Below, piece by piece: positions 16,494 to 26,631 of a DNA stretch of 64,000 nucleotides. How positions within the stretch are numbered: position 1 is the first letter of the stretch; each line of letters begins with the position of its first letter. Below the pieces are notes generated by a model, which was given only the letters and a program-made list of their open reading frames with translations, was not told the DNA's origin and did not search any database. This DNA is from Azospirillum sp. TSH64 (lineage in GTDB: Bacteria > Pseudomonadota > Alphaproteobacteria > Azospirillales > Azospirillaceae), in contig NZ_LGQW01000015.1 in the NCBI RefSeq assembly GCF_003116035.1, positions 6,357,887 to 6,421,886 on the forward strand. Reading direction: 5' to 3'. The position numbers and the translations under genes were made by a program.

Positions 16494-18779
16494 TCACATC
16501 AGCTTGTCGAGCGTGATCGGCAGGTCGCGGATGCGCTTGCCGGTGGCGTTGTAGACGGCGTTGGCGACCGCGGCGCCGACGCCGGTGATGCCGATCTCGC
16601 CGATGCCGCGGGCGCCCATCGGCGCTTGCGGGTCGGGGATGTCGGTGTAGAGGATTTCGATGGCGGGAACGTCCATCTGCACCGGCACGTGGTAATCGGC
16701 GAGCGAGGCGTTGACGATGCGGCCGGTGCGCGGATCGAAGTTGGTCTCCTCGGTCAGCGCCAGCCCGATCCCCATGATGATGCCGCCCTTGAACTGGCTG
16801 GTCGCCGTCTTGGCGTTCAGGATGCGGCCGGCGTCGAAGGAGCCGAGGAAGCGCGAGACGCGGACCTCGCCGGTGACTTCGCTGACCCGGACCTCGCAGA
16901 ACTGCGCGCCGTAGGAATGCATCGAGAAGGCTTCCATTTCCGCCGGTGGCGGGGCTTCGGCCTCGCAGACCAGCTCGCCGCGTCCCGCCCGGCGCAGGAT
17001 CGACTCATAGCTCTCGAAGCGCGCGGCATCGTCGCGGTGGCCGATGCCGCCGTCCCGCGTCTCGACCTCGGCCAGCGACAGGCCGGCCAGCGGCGAATCG
17101 TTGCCGGCGAGCTTCAGCAGCTCCTCTACGAAGACCTCCGTCGCCGCGATGACGGCGCCGCCGATGGAGGCGGTCTGGGTCGAGCCGCCGGCGATCACCC
17201 CGCGCGGCAGGCTGGTGTCGCCATACTCGAAGCTGACCTTGTCGAGCGGCACGCCGAGCCGGGCGGCGATGTGCTGGACCTGTGCCGTCGCCGTGCCCAT
17301 CCCCATGTCGTGCACCGCGGTCGAGACGGTGACCTGCCCGCCGGCCGTCAGCCTGATCCGCGCCGCCCCGCCGGGGAAGCGGTGATAGGGGTAGGTCGCC
17401 GTGGCGCATCCCATGCCGATCAGCCACTCGCCGTCCCGCCGCTGGCGCGGCGTCGGGCTGCGGCGCTCCCAGCCGAACCGTTCGGCACCCTTCTGATAGG
17501 CGTCGATCAGGTGGCGGGCGGAGAAGGGCTTGCCGCTGGTCGGGTCTTTCTCCGGCTCGATGCGCCGCCGCAGTTCGATGGGGTCGAGGCCCAGCTTTTC
17601 GGCCAGCTCGTCGATGGCGCATTCCAGCGCGAAGGTGCCGACGGACTCGCCGGGCGCCCGCATGAAGGTGTTCGCCAGCATGTCCATGTCGGCGACCTCC
17701 TGGGCCAGCCGGACCGACTTGGCGGCATAGAGGTGGCGGGTCGGGAAGGTGAATTGCTCGGGGCAGGAGTTGTGTTCGGTCATCGCCGCGATGCCGGTGT
17801 GGATCAGCGCGTCGAGCCTGCCGTCGGTGCTGGCGCCCAGCGCCACCCGCTGCTCGGTCAGCGTCCGGCCGCCGACGATGCGGAACACCCCCTCGCGCGA
17901 CAGCATGATGCGCACCGGCCGGCCGGCGAGCTTCGCGGCGGCGCAGGCGAGGATCTGGTGGTCCCACAGGCATTTGCCGCCGAAGCCGCCGCCGACATAG
18001 GGGGAGGAGACCCGGACCTTGCCCGCCTCCAGCCCGAAGATGTCGGCCAGCTGCCCGGCGGTCAGGTCGAGAAGCTGGCTGGCGTCATGCACCCGCAGCT
18101 CGTCGCCGGTCCAGGCGACGGTCGCGGCGTGCAGTTCGATGGCGTTGTGGTTGTGCCGCGGCGTCCGGTAGATCTGGTCGACCTGCACCGCCGCACCCTT
18201 CAGCGCCGCCTCGGCGTCGCCGATCTCGACCACCGGCGGCTGGCCCAGGATGTTGTCGAGCTGGCGCGGCGTCTTCCTGGCCTCGTCGAAGGACGTCACC
18301 GCCGGCAGCGGCGCATAGCCGGCCGTCACCAGCGAGGCGGCATGGTCGGCCTGCTCCTGCGTCTCGGCGAGCACGACGGCGATGGGCTGGCCGTTCCAAT
18401 GGATCTCGTCATTTTGCATGACCGGCAGGTCGCTTGCCCCGGCGGCGGTCGGCGACGACATCATCAGCGACGGCGCCTTCATCCGCGGCGCGTTGCGGTG
18501 GGTCATCACCAGCACGACGCCGGGCGCCGCCTCCGCCGCCGCGGTGTCGAGCGCGGTGATCCGCCCGCGCGCGATGGTGCTGAAGGCGAGTGCGGCGTAG
18601 CAGAGACCCTCATAGGGAAACTCGGCGGCGAAACGCGCCTTGCCCTGGACCTTCAGCGGTCCTTCGATGCGCGAAACCGGCTGGCCCAATGCCCCATGCT
18701 TTTGCAGCAGAGGATCCTGCGTGACCGCCGGCTGCCAGCGGCCGGGCCGGGAAGCGGCGGCGTCGGAGTGCGCGCTCAT
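16494..18779 (-). CDS. paoC: aldehyde oxidoreductase, molybdenum-binding subunit (PaoC-like)
   Basis: A 761-aa large subunit of the xanthine oxidase family. It binds the molybdopterin (cytosine dinucleotide) cofactor and oxidises aldehydes with water. Landmarks are GKARFAAEFPYEGLCYAALAFS, the substrate channel motif GGGFGGK, MRAPGES near the middle and the catalytic base GARGIGEIGITG (Glu at about residue 728). The start at 18779 overlaps the stop of the FAD subunit gene (ATGA). Length and order match E. coli PaoC. Confidence 0.93.
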   Translation of the reverse strand: MSAHSDAAASRPGRWQPAVTQDPLLQKHGALGQPVSRIEGPLKVQGKARFAAEFPYEGLCYAALAFSTIARGRITALDTAAAEAAPGVVLVMTHRNAPRMKAPSLMMSSPTAAGASDLPVMQNDEIHWNGQPIAVVLAETQEQADHAASLVTAGYAPLPAVTSFDEARKTPRQLDNILGQPPVVEIGDAEAALKGAAVQVDQIYRTPRHNHNAIELHAATVAWTGDELRVHDASQLLDLTAGQLADIFGLEAGKVRVSSPYVGGGFGGKCLWDHQILACAAAKLAGRPVRIMLSREGVFRIVGGRTLTEQRVALGASTDGRLDALIHTGIAAMTEHNSCPEQFTFPTRHLYAAKSVRLAQEVADMDMLANTFMRAPGESVGTFALECAIDELAEKLGLDPIELRRRIEPEKDPTSGKPFSARHLIDAYQKGAERFGWERRSPTPRQRRDGEWLIGMGCATATYPYHRFPGGAARIRLTAGGQVTVSTAVHDMGMGTATAQVQHIAARLGVPLDKVSFEYGDTSLPRGVIAGGSTQTASIGGAVIAATEVFVEELLKLAGNDSPLAGLSLAEVETRDGGIGHRDDAARFESYESILRRAGRGELVCEAEAPPPAEMEAFSMHSYGAQFCEVRVSEVTGEVRVSRFLGSFDAGRILNAKTATSQFKGGIIMGIGLALTEETNFDPRTGRIVNASLADYHVPVQMDVPAIEILYTDIPDPQAPMGARGIGEIGITGVGAAVANAVYNATGKRIRDLPITLDKLM

Positions 18780-19765
18780 GCTTCGTCTCCTGTCAGGTCG
18801 CCGAGGACGGCGACGATGGTCCGTTTCGCCAGCTCGATCTTGAACGTGTTGTCGCGAAGCCCGGCCGCGGCGGCCAATTCCGCCTCCGCCGCGGCGCGGA
18901 AGCTCTCCGGATCGGCCGGCCGGCCCTTCAGCGCCGCTTCCGCCGCCGAGGCCCGCCACGGCTTGTGGGCGACGCCGCCGAGCGCCAGCCGCACGTCGCG
19001 CACCGTCCCGTCCTCGGCGAGATCGAGGGCGGCGGCGACCGACACCAGCGCGAAGGCATAGCTGGCGCGGTCGCGCACCTTGCGGTAGGTCGAGCGGCGG
19101 GCGAAGGGCAGGGGCGGGAGTTCGACCGCGGCGATCAGCTCGCCCGGCTTCAGCTCCGTCTCGATGTCCGGCCGGTCGCCCGGCAGCCGGTGCAGGTCGG
19201 CAAGTGCCATGCTGCGCGGCCCGTCCGGCCCGTCCAGATGCACCGTCGCGTCGAGGGCGGCGAGCGCCACGCACATGTCGGACGGATGGGTGGCGACGCA
19301 GGCCGGCGACGCGCCGAGGATGGCGTGGTAGCGGTTGAAGCCGTCGCGCGCGTCGCAGCCGGCCCCCGGCTCCCGTTTGTTGCAGGCCGCAGCCGTATCG
19401 TAGAAATAGCGGCAGCGCGTGCGTTGCAGGATGTTGCCGCCGACCGTCGCCATGTTGCGGATCTGGGCGCTGGCCCCGGCGAGGATCGCGCGGGAGAGAA
19501 GCGGGTACTGCGTGCGGACATGCGCATCTGCGGCCAGCGCGGTGTTGGTCGCCGCCGCCCCGATCAGCAGGCCGCCGTCTGAGCGCGGCTCGATCTTGTG
19601 TGACAGGCCGGTGACGTCGACCAGCATCTCCGGCCGTTCGACCGTCTCGCGCATCAGATCGACCAGATTGGTGCCGCCGCCAAGATAGCGCGCCGCGGTA
19701 TTGCCTTTCGCCAATCCAATGGCGGCGGCCGCGTCGGCGGCCCGTTCATAGCTGAAGGGGTTCAT
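18776..19765 (-). CDS. paoB: aldehyde oxidoreductase, FAD-binding subunit (PaoB-like)
   Basis: A 329-aa CO-dehydrogenase-flavoprotein-like subunit. FAD motifs are ARYLGGGTNLVDLMRE and the TVGGNILQRTRC segment. The inserted cysteine set CRYFYD...CNKREPGAGC...ACVAT matches the extra [4Fe-4S]-binding loop found in E. coli PaoB but not in most xanthine oxidases. It passes electrons between the [2Fe-2S] subunit and FAD. Its ATG overlaps the paoA stop. Confidence 0.92.
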   Translation of the reverse strand: MNPFSYERAADAAAAIGLAKGNTAARYLGGGTNLVDLMRETVERPEMLVDVTGLSHKIEPRSDGGLLIGAAATNTALAADAHVRTQYPLLSRAILAGASAQIRNMATVGGNILQRTRCRYFYDTAAACNKREPGAGCDARDGFNRYHAILGASPACVATHPSDMCVALAALDATVHLDGPDGPRSMALADLHRLPGDRPDIETELKPGELIAAVELPPLPFARRSTYRKVRDRASYAFALVSVAAALDLAEDGTVRDVRLALGGVAHKPWRASAAEAALKGRPADPESFRAAAEAELAAAAGLRDNTFKIELAKRTIVAVLGDLTGDEA

Positions 19766-20295
19766 GCCCGTGCCCCTTCCTGCATCTTGCCCAGCGTTTC
19801 GGAGATGGCCTCGACGATGCCGTTGTAGGCGCCGCAACGGCAGAGATTGCCGCTCATGCGTTCGCGCAGTTCGGTCTCGTCGATGGCGACGCTGCCCGCC
19901 GACAGGTCGGCGGTGACGACGCTCGGGATGTTGCGCTCGATCTCGCGCGCCATGCCGACGGCGGAACAGAGCTGGCCGGGCGTGCAGTAGCCGCACTGGA
20001 AGCCGTCATGCTCGACGAAGGCCTGCTGCAACGGATGCAGGGCGCCGTCGCTGCCCAGCCCTTCGACGGTGGTGATGCTGCGGCCCTGATACTGGACCGC
20101 CAGCGCCAGACAGGAATTGATGCGTTCGCCGTCGACCAGAACGGTGCAGGCGCCGCAGGCGCCCTGGTCGCACCCTTTCTTGGTCCCGGTGAAACCCAGA
20201 CTGTTGCGGAGGAGGTCGAGCAGCGAACTGCGGATGTCCGCCTCGACCTCGACGCTTTGCCCATTGATGGTGAAGTTCATCAGCGCATTCCCCAT
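19762..20295 (-). CDS. paoA: aldehyde oxidoreductase, [2Fe-2S] subunit (PaoA-like)
   Basis: A small subunit of 177 aa from ATG 20295, or 172 aa from ATG 20280. Plant-type [2Fe-2S] motif CDQGACGACTVLV with a fourth Cys in RINSC; second cluster motif CGYCTPGQ...CRCGAYNG. E. coli PaoA has a Tat signal peptide. No twin-arginine signal is seen here, even in the upstream in-frame extension, so this complex is probably cytoplasmic. It is the first gene of a three-gene overlapping operon. Confidence 0.92.
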   Translation of the reverse strand: MGNALMNFTINGQSVEVEADIRSSLLDLLRNSLGFTGTKKGCDQGACGACTVLVDGERINSCLALAVQYQGRSITTVEGLGSDGALHPLQQAFVEHDGFQCGYCTPGQLCSAVGMAREIERNIPSVVTADLSAGSVAIDETELRERMSGNLCRCGAYNGIVEAISETLGKMQEGARA

Positions 20296-20407
20296 GACGG
20301 AACGGGTCCTGCCCGATGGCAGACCCTGGCCCGCCCCCGCCTTGCGGGCGGATTGAGCCGGCCTGTTAACCGTCAACGGCGCTGGAAATCACGCTGGGTC
20401 GGAAAAA

Positions 20408-20437
20408 ATCCCCCTCTCCCCGGGGGGGAGAGGGGAT
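20408..20437 (-). terminator. rho-independent terminator of the sugar permease operon
   Basis: AATCCCCTCTCCCC pairs with GGGGAGAGGGGGATT on the minus strand and is followed by six T residues. It lies just after the stop of the ATPase gene and before paoA. The stem belongs to the same GC-rich family as the larger repeats at 26463 and 53877. Confidence 0.75.
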
Positions 20438-20458
20438 TATCGCCGGGGCTCCGGACGC

Positions 20459-21568
<1,110 letters not shown>

Positions 21569-21575
21569 CGGAAGA

Positions 21576-22466
21576 TCACCCCTTGACGGAGCCGGCGGTC
21601 AGACCGCGGATGAAGTATTTCCCGGCGAGCACATAGACGACGAGGGTGGGCAGGCCGGCGATCATCGCCGCCGCCATGTCGACGTTGTACTGCTTCACGC
21701 CGGTGGTGGTGTTGACGAGGTTGTTCAGCGCGACCGTCACCGGCTGCGCGCCGCCCGCCGCGAAGGACGCCCCGAACAGGAAGTCGTTCCAGATCTGGGT
21801 GAACTGCCAGATGATCGTCACCACCAGGATCGGCAGCGACAGCGGCAGCATGATCTTGGTGAAGATCTGGAAGAAGCCGGCGCCGTCGATGGTCGCGGCC
21901 TTCACCAGATCGTCGGGGATGCTGACGTAATAGTTGCGGAAGAACAAAGTGGTGAAGGCTAGGCCGTACACCACATGGACCAGGATCAGCCCGCCGGCGC
22001 TGCCGGCCAGCCCGAGGAAGCCAAGCGTCTGCGCCATCGGCAGCAGGATCACCTGCGAGGGCAGGAAGCTGCCGAACAGGATCATGCCGAAGACGATGTT
22101 GGCGCCGCGGAACCGCCACTTGGTCAGGGCATAGCCGTTCAGCGCCCCGAACAGGGTGGAGATGATCACCGCCGGCCCGACGATGACGAGGGAGTTGAGG
22201 AAATAGGGCGCCATGCCGCGGCAGTCGGCGCCGATGCAGGCGCGGTTCCAGGCATAGCTCCAGGCATCCAGGCTGAAATCGCGCGGCAGCGACAGCAGCG
22301 ACCCGGTGCGGATTTCCTCCGGACTCTTGAATGAGGTGGCGATCATCAGCAGCAGCGGCAGCAGGTAATAGGCCGCGAACAGCAGGAGGATCAGGTACAG
22401 GCCCCAGCGGGCGATGCGGGCGCCGGTGCCCTGCGCCGGCGGCAGGGCGGAGGTCAGGCTAGACAC
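21576..22466 (-). CDS. CUT1 sugar ABC permease (MalG-like)
   Basis: A 296-aa inner-membrane subunit with six predicted helices. The EAA loop is IPDDLVKAATIDGAGFFQIFTKIMLPLSLP. The start is a GTG at 22466, preceded by GGGAGG and overlapping the end of the preceding permease gene by 8 bp. The pattern of N-terminal TM, CIGADCRGMAPYFLNS periplasmic loop and C-terminal FIRGLTAGSVKG is typical of the GtsC/MalG group. Confidence 0.92.
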   Translation of the reverse strand: MSSLTSALPPAQGTGARIARWGLYLILLLFAAYYLLPLLLMIATSFKSPEEIRTGSLLSLPRDFSLDAWSYAWNRACIGADCRGMAPYFLNSLVIVGPAVIISTLFGALNGYALTKWRFRGANIVFGMILFGSFLPSQVILLPMAQTLGFLGLAGSAGGLILVHVVYGLAFTTLFFRNYYVSIPDDLVKAATIDGAGFFQIFTKIMLPLSLPILVVTIIWQFTQIWNDFLFGASFAAGGAQPVTVALNNLVNTTTGVKQYNVDMAAAMIAGLPTLVVYVLAGKYFIRGLTAGSVKG

Positions 22467-23418
22467 GCTTGCCTCCCTTCAGTTCGGAATAGAGATAGGG
22501 CACGATGATCGCCACCACGGTCGCCAGCATCATCAGCGCGCTGGCCGAGCCGATGGCGATCTGGTTGCGGCGGAAGGTCATCTCGTACATGAAGGTCGCC
22601 GGCAGGTCGGACGCATAGCCCGGACCGCCGCCGGTCAGCGCCACCACGAGGTCGTAGCTCTTGACCGCGAGGTGGGCGAGGATGACGAAGGCGCTCATGA
22701 ACACCGGCCGGATCGACGGCAGGACGATGCCCCAATAGATGCGCGGCAGGCTGGCGCCGTCGAGATAGGCCGCCTTGATGATCTCCTGATCGACACCGCG
22801 GAGAGCGGCCAGGAAAAGCGCCATGACGAAGCCGGAGCTTTGCCAGACCGCGGCGATCACCAGCGTGTAGACGGCGGTGTCCTGCTGGACGATCCAGTCG
22901 AAGGTGAAGCCGGGAAAGCCCAGGTCGCGCACGAATTGCTGGATGCCGATGCCGGGATTGAGGATCCATTTCCAGGCGGTGCCGGTGACGATGAAGCTGA
23001 GCGCCATCGGGTAGAGATAGATGGTGCGCAACGCCCCTTCGCCGCGGATGCGCTGGTCGAGCAGCACCGCCAGCAGGATGCCGACGATCAGGCTGATGCC
23101 GATGAACAGCCCGCCGAAGATCAGCAGATTCTCGATGGCGACGTACCAGCGCTCGATCCGCCACAGCTTGGAGAAGGCATCGGCGCCGACCAGCTCGTAG
23201 GACGGCAGCATCTTGGAGTTGGTGAAGCTGATATAGACCGTCCAGACGATGAAGCCGTAGACGAACAGCAGGATCGCCGCGAAGGACGGGGCGACCACCA
23301 GCTTGGACAGGTGCCGCTGCGCCAGCGCGCGCAGCCCGCCCGACTTGGGCGGGGCGGCGCTGCCGGGGGCGGCCTCTTCTCCGGCTGCCGGGCGGTAGGA
23401 TGGGGTCTGCAAGGTCAT
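22459..23418 (-). CDS. CUT1 sugar ABC permease (MalF-like)
   Basis: A 319-aa inner-membrane subunit from the ATG at 23418; an in-frame GTG at 23469 would add 17 residues. It has six helices with the EAA loop VDQEIIKAAYLDGASLPRIYWGIVLPSIRP, the docking site for the ATPase. It is first in the permease-permease-ATPase operon and lies downstream of the composite element at 23598-23649. Confidence 0.92.
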   Translation of the reverse strand: MTLQTPSYRPAAGEEAAPGSAAPPKSGGLRALAQRHLSKLVVAPSFAAILLFVYGFIVWTVYISFTNSKMLPSYELVGADAFSKLWRIERWYVAIENLLIFGGLFIGISLIVGILLAVLLDQRIRGEGALRTIYLYPMALSFIVTGTAWKWILNPGIGIQQFVRDLGFPGFTFDWIVQQDTAVYTLVIAAVWQSSGFVMALFLAALRGVDQEIIKAAYLDGASLPRIYWGIVLPSIRPVFMSAFVILAHLAVKSYDLVVALTGGGPGYASDLPATFMYEMTFRRNQIAIGSASALMMLATVVAIIVPYLYSELKGGKRV

Positions 23419-23597
23419 GGTGCGAGCCTCATCGGCCTTCGGGCCGGCTTTCGGGCCGGCGTCGCACACGGATGCAGGTCGCGCATGTCGGTTCCCTCCC
23501 GTGACGCGTTGCTGTTGGACCGCTGCGGCAAAAGGCTTGTCCGGCGGTCGTTCGCTTGGCGGTCACTGTACGCTGCCGATGATGGGCGGGGCGGACA

Positions 23598-23649
23598 ATT
23601 TGGTAACGCGGCGCTTTCCCGGCGCCCGCCTTGTTACGCAACCGTTACA
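23598..23649. promoter_or_regulatory. composite regulatory element, copy 2 (permease operon / MocA gene)
   Basis: ATTTGGTAAC at 23598-23607 and GTTACGCAACCGTTACA at 23633-23649 repeat the element at 12486-12537 with the same 30-bp offset. The intervening bases differ, so the conserved parts look like selected binding sites. It lies between the divergent permease operon and the oxidoreductase gene at 23766. Confidence 0.75.
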
Positions 23650-23765
23650 CAGACCTCCGCCCGCCCGGCCGGGACGATGCTATGCCGGTGCGGGCGCTGT
23701 TGCGCCGGGGCCGGGCGGGGGCCATGGTCTGTCGGGCAAGCCTTTTGCGAAGAGGACACTGGACG

Positions 23766-24779
23766 ATGAAGAGCCTGTCGGTCGGTCTGCTGGGGTTCGG
23801 CCTTGCCGGGTCGGTGTTCCACGCGCCGCTGATCCTGAGCGAACCGCGCCTGCGCCTGACGGCGGTCGCCAGTTCGCGCATCGACGACATCCGCCGCGCT
23901 GCACCGGGGGCGGAGGCGACGACGGCGGAGGCGGTGATCGCCGACCCCGCCATCGACCTCGTGGTGATCGCCACCCCCAACACCAGCCACGCCCCGCTTG
24001 CCCGCGAGGCTCTGCTGGCCGGCAAGCATGTGGTGATCGACAAGCCGATGGCGACCAGCGCGGCGGAGGCCGGTGAGCTGATCGAGCTGGCCCGGCGGCA
24101 GGGCCGGCTGCTGACCGTCTTCCACAACCGGCGCTGGGACAACGACTTCCTGACCCTGCGCGCCTGCCTGGAGGCGGGCGAGGTCGGCCGCCCCTATCAT
24201 TACGAGGCGCATTACGACCGCTTCCGCCCGCAGATCAAGCAGGGCTGGCGCGAACGGACGCTGCCCGGCTCAGGCGTGCTGTTCGACCTCGGCGCCCACC
24301 TGATCGACCAAGCGGTGACGCTGTTCGGCATGCCCGACCGCATCCTCGCCGACGTCGGCGCCCAGCGGCCGGACGCTGAGGTCGACGACTGGTTCCACAT
24401 CGTGCTCGGCTATGGGCCGATGCGGGCGATCCTGCATTGCGGGACGGTGGTCTGTCGGCCGGGGCCGCGCTTCCAGCTGCATGGCGACGGCGGCAGCTTC
24501 CTCAAGCACGGCATCGACGGGCAGGAGGCGGCGCTCCGCGCCGGCCGCCTGCCGACCGAACCCGGCTGGGGCGCCGACGACCCGGAAAACCATGCCTTGC
24601 TGGTCCGTGCCGACGGGACGGAGCGCCGGGTGGAGACGCTGCCCGGCGATTATCCCGCCTTCTACCGCGGCGTGGCCGCCGCCATCCTCGACGGCGCTCC
24701 GCCGCCGGTGACCGCCGAACAGGCACGCGACGTGCTGAGCGTGCTGGAGGTGGTACGCAAGGCGGCGGGTCTGGCTTAA
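23766..24779 (+). CDS. Gfo/Idh/MocA-family oxidoreductase
   Basis: A 337-aa NAD(P)-dependent oxidoreductase. The N-terminal Rossmann domain starts VGLLGFGLAGSVFHAPLI. The catalytic/cofactor motif is GKHVVIDKPMATSAAEAGEL (EKP-type, here DKP), followed by FHNRRWDNDFLTLRACLEAGEVG and LPGSGVLFDLGAHLIDQAV. It resembles E. coli YdgJ-type sugar oxidoreductases. Its divergence from the sugar permease operon across the shared composite element suggests a role in catabolism of the imported sugar or polyol. Confidence 0.88.
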   Translation: MKSLSVGLLGFGLAGSVFHAPLILSEPRLRLTAVASSRIDDIRRAAPGAEATTAEAVIADPAIDLVVIATPNTSHAPLAREALLAGKHVVIDKPMATSAAEAGELIELARRQGRLLTVFHNRRWDNDFLTLRACLEAGEVGRPYHYEAHYDRFRPQIKQGWRERTLPGSGVLFDLGAHLIDQAVTLFGMPDRILADVGAQRPDAEVDDWFHIVLGYGPMRAILHCGTVVCRPGPRFQLHGDGGSFLKHGIDGQEAALRAGRLPTEPGWGADDPENHALLVRADGTERRVETLPGDYPAFYRGVAAAILDGAPPPVTAEQARDVLSVLEVVRKAAGLA

Positions 24780-26437
24780 CTTCGCCAGGGCACCACGCCC
24801 GGCGGCAGGCGGCGGCCGAACCTGCCGGCGGCGAGCATCGCCGCCAGCACCACCAGGATGGCGATGACGCCCAGCGCGGCGCCCAGCGTCGGGCTGCCGC
24901 CTTCCTCCAGCGCATAGACGACGACGCCCAGCGTCTCGCGCCCCTGCGACCACAGCAAGATGGAGACGGTCAGCTCGTTGAAGGCGGTCAGGAAGACCAG
25001 CAGCCCGCCGGCCGCCGCCGCCGGGGCGACCAGCGGCGCCACCACCGTCACCAGCCGCCGCAGCGGTCCGGCGCCCAGCGCGCGGGCGGCTTCTTCCACC
25101 GTCGGGTCGAGTGCCGCGCAGGCCGCCTGCACCGGCCGCAGGGCCAGCGGCAGGAAGCGGACCAGATAGGCCGCCAGGATGATCCACAGCGTGCCGTACA
25201 GGCTGACGCCCAGCCCCGGCAGCGGTTTCAGGAACAGCAGGATGCAGCCGATGCCCAGCACCACCCCCGGCACGGCATGCGGCAGCTCCACCAGCACGCC
25301 GACCGTCCGCGCGATCCGCCCGCGTCCGCCGGCCAGCGTCATCGCATGGGCCAGCGGCACCGCCAGCAGGGCGAGCAGCGTCGCCGCCGATCCCGACAGC
25401 AGCAGCGAATTGGCGAAGGCCCGCCCGACCTGATCGAGCGCCAGCACCTCGCGGTAATGGGCCAGCGTCAGCGTACCGAAACCTATGGGCAGGCCATAAA
25501 CGCTGACGAGGCTGGTCGCCAGCAGCGCCGTCAGCGGTGCGGCGACCAGCAGCGCCAGCACGCCCCAGGCGAGCAGTTCCACCGGCGCGCGGGCCGCCCC
25601 GAGCGGCAGCTCGGCCAGCGGCCGGGCGCCGCCGGGCAGGCGGCTGGCGATGCGTGCTTGCAGGATGGTCTGGAGCGCGATGCCCAGGCAGGCGACGAGG
25701 CCGATCAGCGCCGCCAGCACCGCCACCTCCGGCAGGGCCGACGGCCCGAAGCCGGCCAGCCGCCGGTAGATCAGTGTCGGCAGCATCGGAATGCCGGCCG
25801 GCACGCCGAGCAGCGCCGGCACCCCGAAATTCCCCAGCGCCGCAACGAAGGCCATGGCCAGCCCGGCGACCAGCCCCGGCAGGCAGAGCGGCAGCACCAC
25901 GCCGCGCACCGCCCGCCACGGCCCGGCGCCCGACGCCCGCGCCGCCTCCAGCACGTCGCCGGGGATGGCGCGCAGCGCCGCGCGCAGGGCGAGGAAGACC
26001 AGCGGCGCATGCTCGATCCCCATCACCAGCATCATGCCGGCGGACGACTGCACCGGGTTCGCCGTGCCGACCGGGGGAGCCAGCCCCAGCGGCTTCAGGA
26101 TCGGGCTGCCGGAGCCTGCGAGATGGGTCCAGGCCATCGCCACGATCTGCGGGGGGATCATCAGCGGCAGGATCAGGGCGAAGCTCATCGCCGTGCGGGC
26201 GCGCAGGTTCGTCAGCCCGATCAGCAGGGCGAAGGGCCCGCCGATCAGCGCCGCCGCCAGCGTGGCGCCGGCCGCGATGGCGATGCTGTTGGTCGTGGCC
26301 CGCCACGTCGTAGGAGAGTTCAGCACGCGGGTCAGCACCGCGGCGTCGCCGGCCTCCCACAAAAGGCGCAGGACCGGCAGCAGCACCAGCAGGCCGACGA
26401 GCAGCGGCCAGCCGGGGAGGGCGGAGAGAATGCGTGT
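24776..26437 (-). CDS. fused two-domain ABC permease (Fe3+/AfuB-FbpB type)
   Basis: A permease of about 550 aa with two six-helix halves, each with an EAA loop: EAARASGAGPWRAVRGVVLPL and EAARALGAGPLRRLVTVVAPL. This is the layout of FbpB/AfuB/PotB-like importers. The reading frame stays open to a TTG at 26563, but residues before about 42 are encoded by a REP element. The true start is therefore uncertain and the 5' coordinate is approximate; it must lie before the first helix (LPGWPLLVGLLVLLPVL). No ATPase gene is adjacent. Confidence 0.85.
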   Translation of the reverse strand, partial: TRILSALPGWPLLVGLLVLLPVLRLLWEAGDAAVLTRVLNSPTTWRATTNSIAIAAGATLAAALIGGPFALLIGLTNLRARTAMSFALILPLMIPPQIVAMAWTHLAGSGSPILKPLGLAPPVGTANPVQSSAGMMLVMGIEHAPLVFLALRAALRAIPGDVLEAARASGAGPWRAVRGVVLPLCLPGLVAGLAMAFVAALGNFGVPALLGVPAGIPMLPTLIYRRLAGFGPSALPEVAVLAALIGLVACLGIALQTILQARIASRLPGGARPLAELPLGAARAPVELLAWGVLALLVAAPLTALLATSLVSVYGLPIGFGTLTLAHYREVLALDQVGRAFANSLLLSGSAATLLALLAVPLAHAMTLAGGRGRIARTVGVLVELPHAVPGVVLGIGCILLFLKPLPGLGVSLYGTLWIILAAYLVRFLPLALRPVQAACAALDPTVEEAARALGAGPLRRLVTVVAPLVAPAAAAGGLLVFLTAFNELTVSILLWSQGRETLGVVVYALEEGGSPTLGAALGVIAILVVLAAMLAAGRFGRRLPPGVVPWRS

Positions 26438-26462
26438 TCCCGCCCTTCGACCACCCGGGGCA

Positions 26463-26609
26463 ATCTCCCTCTCCCCCCCGGGGAGAGGGTCGGGGTGAGG
26501 GGGACGCACAGCGTGGATTTTCACAGGAGCAACGGGGTGTGCGATTCTTGGAGATCCCTGCAACGCACCCCCCTCACCCTAACCCTCTCCCCAGGGGGGA
26601 GAGGGGACT
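26463..26609. repeat. GC-rich BIME-like element, copy A
   Basis: Two inverted REP-like hairpins (about 26463-26502 and 26570-26609; core CCCTCTCCCC / GGGGAGAGGG with GGTGAGGGGG flank) are separated by a ~65-bp variable middle. A second copy is at 53877-53999, and single hairpins are at 20408 and 11004. The element sits between the binding-protein stop and the permease coding region and is read in-frame by the permease ORF as PPHPDPLPGGE. Confidence 0.8.
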
Positions 26610-26631
26610 ACCCGTTTTCACAGCCGCACCC

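Noticed and set aside
16227..19061. Plus-strand ORF of 944 codons opposite paoC/paoB
   Set aside because: It is a GC-driven shadow frame rich in Arg/Gly/Asp/His with no domain; the opposite strand encodes well-conserved enzyme subunits.
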